Origin: Chloroflexota bacterium
GTDB lineage: Bacteria; Chloroflexota; Anaerolineae; Promineifilales; Promineifilaceae
Length of the DNA: 6,839 nt
Assembly: GCA_024640485.1 (NCBI GenBank)
Contig: JAHEEY010000257.1
Location: forward strand, 1-6,839
Direction: 5' to 3'
Numbering within the stretch: position 1 is the stretch's first letter; the number at the start of each line of letters is the position of its first letter. Positions 4,590-6,839 of this stretch are shown here, one piece after another. Made by a program: the position numbers and the translations under genes. The notes beneath the pieces are model-generated. The model had not been told where the DNA came from. It saw nothing but the letters and a program-made list of their open reading frames with translations, and made no database searches.

Positions 4590-6806
4590 ATGTTACCTGA
4601 TAAGAGTTTTAAAGCGATTGTAGGCGATACCGAGATGATCGTCTCCACCGGCAAGCTGGCCCAACAGGCTGGCGGCGCGGTGACCCTGAGAATGGGCGAC
4701 AGCATGGTTTTTGCGGCTACCACCATGTCCAAGAGTGCCCGAGATATCGATTTCTTCCCGCTGAGCGTAGATTTCGAAGAAAAAATGTACGCCGCCGGCC
4801 GTATTCCGGGAAGCTTCTTCCGCCGTGAAGCCCGGCCGACCACTGACGCCATCCTGGCGGCCCGTCTGATCGACCGGCCGCTGCGCCCGCTGTTCCCCAA
4901 AGGGGCCCGCAACGAGGTGCAGGTGATCGTCACCACCCTGTCTTCGGACAGCGTTTACCACCTGGATATCATGGGTGTCAATGCCGCCAGCGCGGCGCTG
5001 ACCATCTCTGACATCCCCTGGAACGGCCCCATCGGCGCCGTCCGCGTGGGCTACATCGACGGCCAGCTGGTCGCCGCCCCCACCATCCCCCAGATGGAAA
5101 ACAGCAGCCTTGACCTGCGTATGGCCGGCAGCAAAGACGCCATCATCATGGTCGAAGCGGGCGCCAACGAAGTCAGCGAAGCGCTGCTCGCCGAGGCATT
5201 GGCCTTTGGACACGAAGCGATGCAGCCGATCATCGCCATGCAGCTTGAGATGCGCGAGGCTGTCGGCAAGCCGAAACGGGACGTAATCACCCCGAAAACG
5301 GACGAAGAGCTGACCGCCGCGGTCAAGGACAAACTGGGCAGCCGGGTCAAGGACCTGGTCGGCCAGACCACCGATCGCGACGAGCGCAACGCCATGGTTG
5401 ACGAACTGCGCGAAGAGATCGTTGACGGCTTCCTGGCTGATGACGAAGACATTGATCCCCGCGAAATTCGCGGTGTCATTTCCGACGAACTGAAGACGGC
5501 CATCCGCAACCGCATCCTGTATGATGGGGTCCGCCCCGACGGCCGGGATTACACCACGGTGCGCCCGCTTTCTTCCCAGGTAGCTATCAGCCCCCGGGCC
5601 CACGGCTCCGGCCTGTTCCAGCGCGGCGAGACCCAGGTCTTGTCCCTGGTCGCTTTGGGAACCCCCCGCGAAGCGCAGAAATTGGACGGCCTCTATCCCA
5701 AGGACAGCGCCCGCTTCATGCACCATTACAATTTCCCGCCCTACTCCACCGGCGAGACCTGGTTCCTGCGCGGCCCGAAACGGCGCGAAATCGGTCACGG
5801 CGCTTTGGGCGAGACCGCTCTGCGGCCGATGATCCCCAGTGAAGAGGATTTCCCCTACACTATCCGGGTCGTCTCCGAAGTGATGTCCTCCAACGGCTCC
5901 ACCAGCCAGGCGTCCATTTGTGCCGCCAGCTTGGCGCTGATGGACTGCGGTGTGCCGATCAAGAAAGCGGTCGCCGGTACCGCCATGGGGCTGATCACCG
6001 ACGGCAGCAAACACGCTATCCTGACCGACATTCAGGGGATGGAAGATCATCTGGGTGACATGGACTTCAAAGTCGCCGGCACCAAAGATGGGGTCACCGC
6101 CCTGCAGATGGACATCAAGATCGCCGGCCTCTCCCAGCAGCTGATGATTGACGCTCTGGAGCAAGCCCGCGTGGCCCGCCTGGAAATTCTGGAATCGATG
6201 CTGGCTACCCTGCCGGCACCGCGCGAAGAGCTGAGCGACTTCGCCCCCCGCATGCTGACCATCAAGATCGACCCCGAGAAGATCGGCGCGGTCATCGGCA
6301 AGGGCGGCGCTACCATCCGCAACATCCAGGAAACCTACGAAGTGAGCATCGACGTCCAGGAGGACGGCACCATCTTCGTGGCTGGTGTTGACGGTGCCCT
6401 GGCCAAGGGCGCCCTGGAATATATCCGTACCATGACCATCGACCCGGAACCGGGTTTGATCTACACCGGTAAGGTTGTCCGGATCACCGACTTCGGCGCT
6501 TTCGTCGAATTCATGCCCGGCACCGACGGCCTGGTCCACATCTCGCAGATGTCGTCCGAACATCTGCAGCGGGTGGAAGACGCGGTAACGGTGGGTGACG
6601 AAGTGATGGTGATGGTCACTGCCATCAGCCCAGACGGCAAGGTTCGCCTTTCCCGTAAAGCGGTGCTGGAAGGCTGGACCCTGGACGAAGCCCGCGCTGA
6701 TGACGGTGGCGGCTCCAGAGGCGGCGGCCGGCGAGGCGGTGGCGACCGTGGTGGTGACCGTGGTGGTGACCGACGCGGTGGCGACCGGCGCGGCGGGCGT
6801 CGTTAA
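4590..6806 (+). CDS. pnp: Polyribonucleotide nucleotidyltransferase (PNPase)
   Basis: PNPase degrades RNA 3'-to-5' by phosphorolysis, releasing nucleoside diphosphates, and can add tails in reverse; it works as a trimer and in RNA degradosomes. The 738 residues show the full family order: first RNase PH domain with the RNA-binding FFRRE at 76-80, an all-helical domain (about 240-320), and a second RNase PH domain from about 325. This is followed by a KH domain with VIGKGG at 568-573 and an S1 domain from YTGKV at 625 to about 693. The catalytic motif DHLGDMDFK gives Asp486, Asp492 and Lys494, the same numbers as in E. coli, and the phosphate-binding loop is GSTS at 436-439. ATG at 4590 follows GGAGG (4576-4580) by 9 bases. 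Residues 704-738 form an Arg/Gly/Asp-rich tail. The gene follows rpsO across a structured 359-base gap. Confidence 0.98.
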   Translation: MLPDKSFKAIVGDTEMIVSTGKLAQQAGGAVTLRMGDSMVFAATTMSKSARDIDFFPLSVDFEEKMYAAGRIPGSFFRREARPTTDAILAARLIDRPLRPLFPKGARNEVQVIVTTLSSDSVYHLDIMGVNAASAALTISDIPWNGPIGAVRVGYIDGQLVAAPTIPQMENSSLDLRMAGSKDAIIMVEAGANEVSEALLAEALAFGHEAMQPIIAMQLEMREAVGKPKRDVITPKTDEELTAAVKDKLGSRVKDLVGQTTDRDERNAMVDELREEIVDGFLADDEDIDPREIRGVISDELKTAIRNRILYDGVRPDGRDYTTVRPLSSQVAISPRAHGSGLFQRGETQVLSLVALGTPREAQKLDGLYPKDSARFMHHYNFPPYSTGETWFLRGPKRREIGHGALGETALRPMIPSEEDFPYTIRVVSEVMSSNGSTSQASICAASLALMDCGVPIKKAVAGTAMGLITDGSKHAILTDIQGMEDHLGDMDFKVAGTKDGVTALQMDIKIAGLSQQLMIDALEQARVARLEILESMLATLPAPREELSDFAPRMLTIKIDPEKIGAVIGKGGATIRNIQETYEVSIDVQEDGTIFVAGVDGALAKGALEYIRTMTIDPEPGLIYTGKVVRITDFGAFVEFMPGTDGLVHISQMSSEHLQRVEDAVTVGDEVMVMVTAISPDGKVRLSRKAVLEGWTLDEARADDGGGSRGGGRRGGGDRGGDRGGDRRGGDRRGGRR
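6699..6803 (+). repeat. pnp: Low-complexity repeat encoding the RGG-like PNPase tail
   Basis: The last 35 codons encode mostly Gly, Arg and Asp in GGDR and GGDRR units, about four copies. At the DNA level GACCGTGGTGGT occurs twice in tandem with diverged flanking copies, so the tract can change length by slippage. It is probably disordered and RNA-binding. Confidence 0.85.
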
Positions 6807-6819
6807 TCGACCCCTCCCC

Positions 6820-6834
6820 ATCGGGTAAACCGAT
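6820..6834 (+). other. Small hairpin after pnp
   Basis: ATCGG (6820-6824) pairs with CCGAT (6830-6834) across a 5-base GTAAA loop, 13 bases after the pnp stop. The window ends five bases later, so a T-run cannot be judged. An ATG at 6837-6839 has no visible ribosome binding site. Confidence 0.3.
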
Positions 6835-6839
6835 AAATG

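Noticed and set aside
4593..6821. Antisense open frame of 742 codons covering all of pnp
   Set aside because: Its codons are exact reverse complements of the pnp codons, so it stays open only because pnp avoids TTA, CTA and TCA after codon 2 in GC-rich DNA. The sense strand encodes a fully conserved PNPase.
6837..6839. ATG at the window edge as a new gene start
   Set aside because: There is no visible Shine-Dalgarno sequence and no downstream sequence to judge it.
1..6839. CRISPR array, insertion sequence, tRNA or rRNA
   Set aside because: I saw no regularly spaced repeats, transposase motifs, terminal repeats with target duplications, tRNA cloverleaf or rRNA sequence on either strand.

Overview
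The window carries four genes, all on the + strand: the 3' part of priA (primosomal helicase), an unnamed polytopic membrane protein, rpsO (ribosomal protein S15) and pnp (polynucleotide phosphorylase). The DNA is GC-rich, with strong GGAGG-type ribosome binding sites. The PriA details suggest a Chloroflexota bacterium of the Anaerolineae or a neighbouring class: a long insert beginning GHRRR between the helicase lobes, the SADVSLGLPDFR stretch, and the RNA/DNA-helicase tail. The C-terminal module of the membrane protein fits this too. The lineage is inferred from remembered family patterns, not from a search.

Layout: 1-1970 priA, open at the left edge and missing its N-terminal DNA-binding domain. 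1971-2069 is a short spacer with the membrane gene's ribosome binding site. 2070-3716 is the membrane protein, about 11 predicted helices with a soluble domain at each end. 3717-3960 is a spacer with a terminator-like hairpin, a clear TATAAT promoter and a hairpin leader for rpsO. 3961-4230 is rpsO. 4231-4589 is a structured spacer with a strong intrinsic terminator, an 82-base nested inverted repeat, a weak promoter candidate and several hairpins in the pnp leader. 4590-6806 is pnp, ending in an Arg/Gly/Asp-rich tail. 6807-6839 holds a small hairpin.

PriA restarts stalled replication forks. The rpsO-pnp pair is a widely conserved bacterial arrangement linking ribosome assembly and RNA turnover. 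In Escherichia coli both genes are autoregulated through structured 5' leaders, and both have structured leaders here. The membrane protein has no evident link to either process.

The coding content is mostly conserved core, and I see no defence system, mobile element or CRISPR array. The parts least explained by known genes are the non-coding stretch between rpsO and pnp, the rpsO leader, the C-terminal module of the membrane protein, and two lineage-type changes in PriA.
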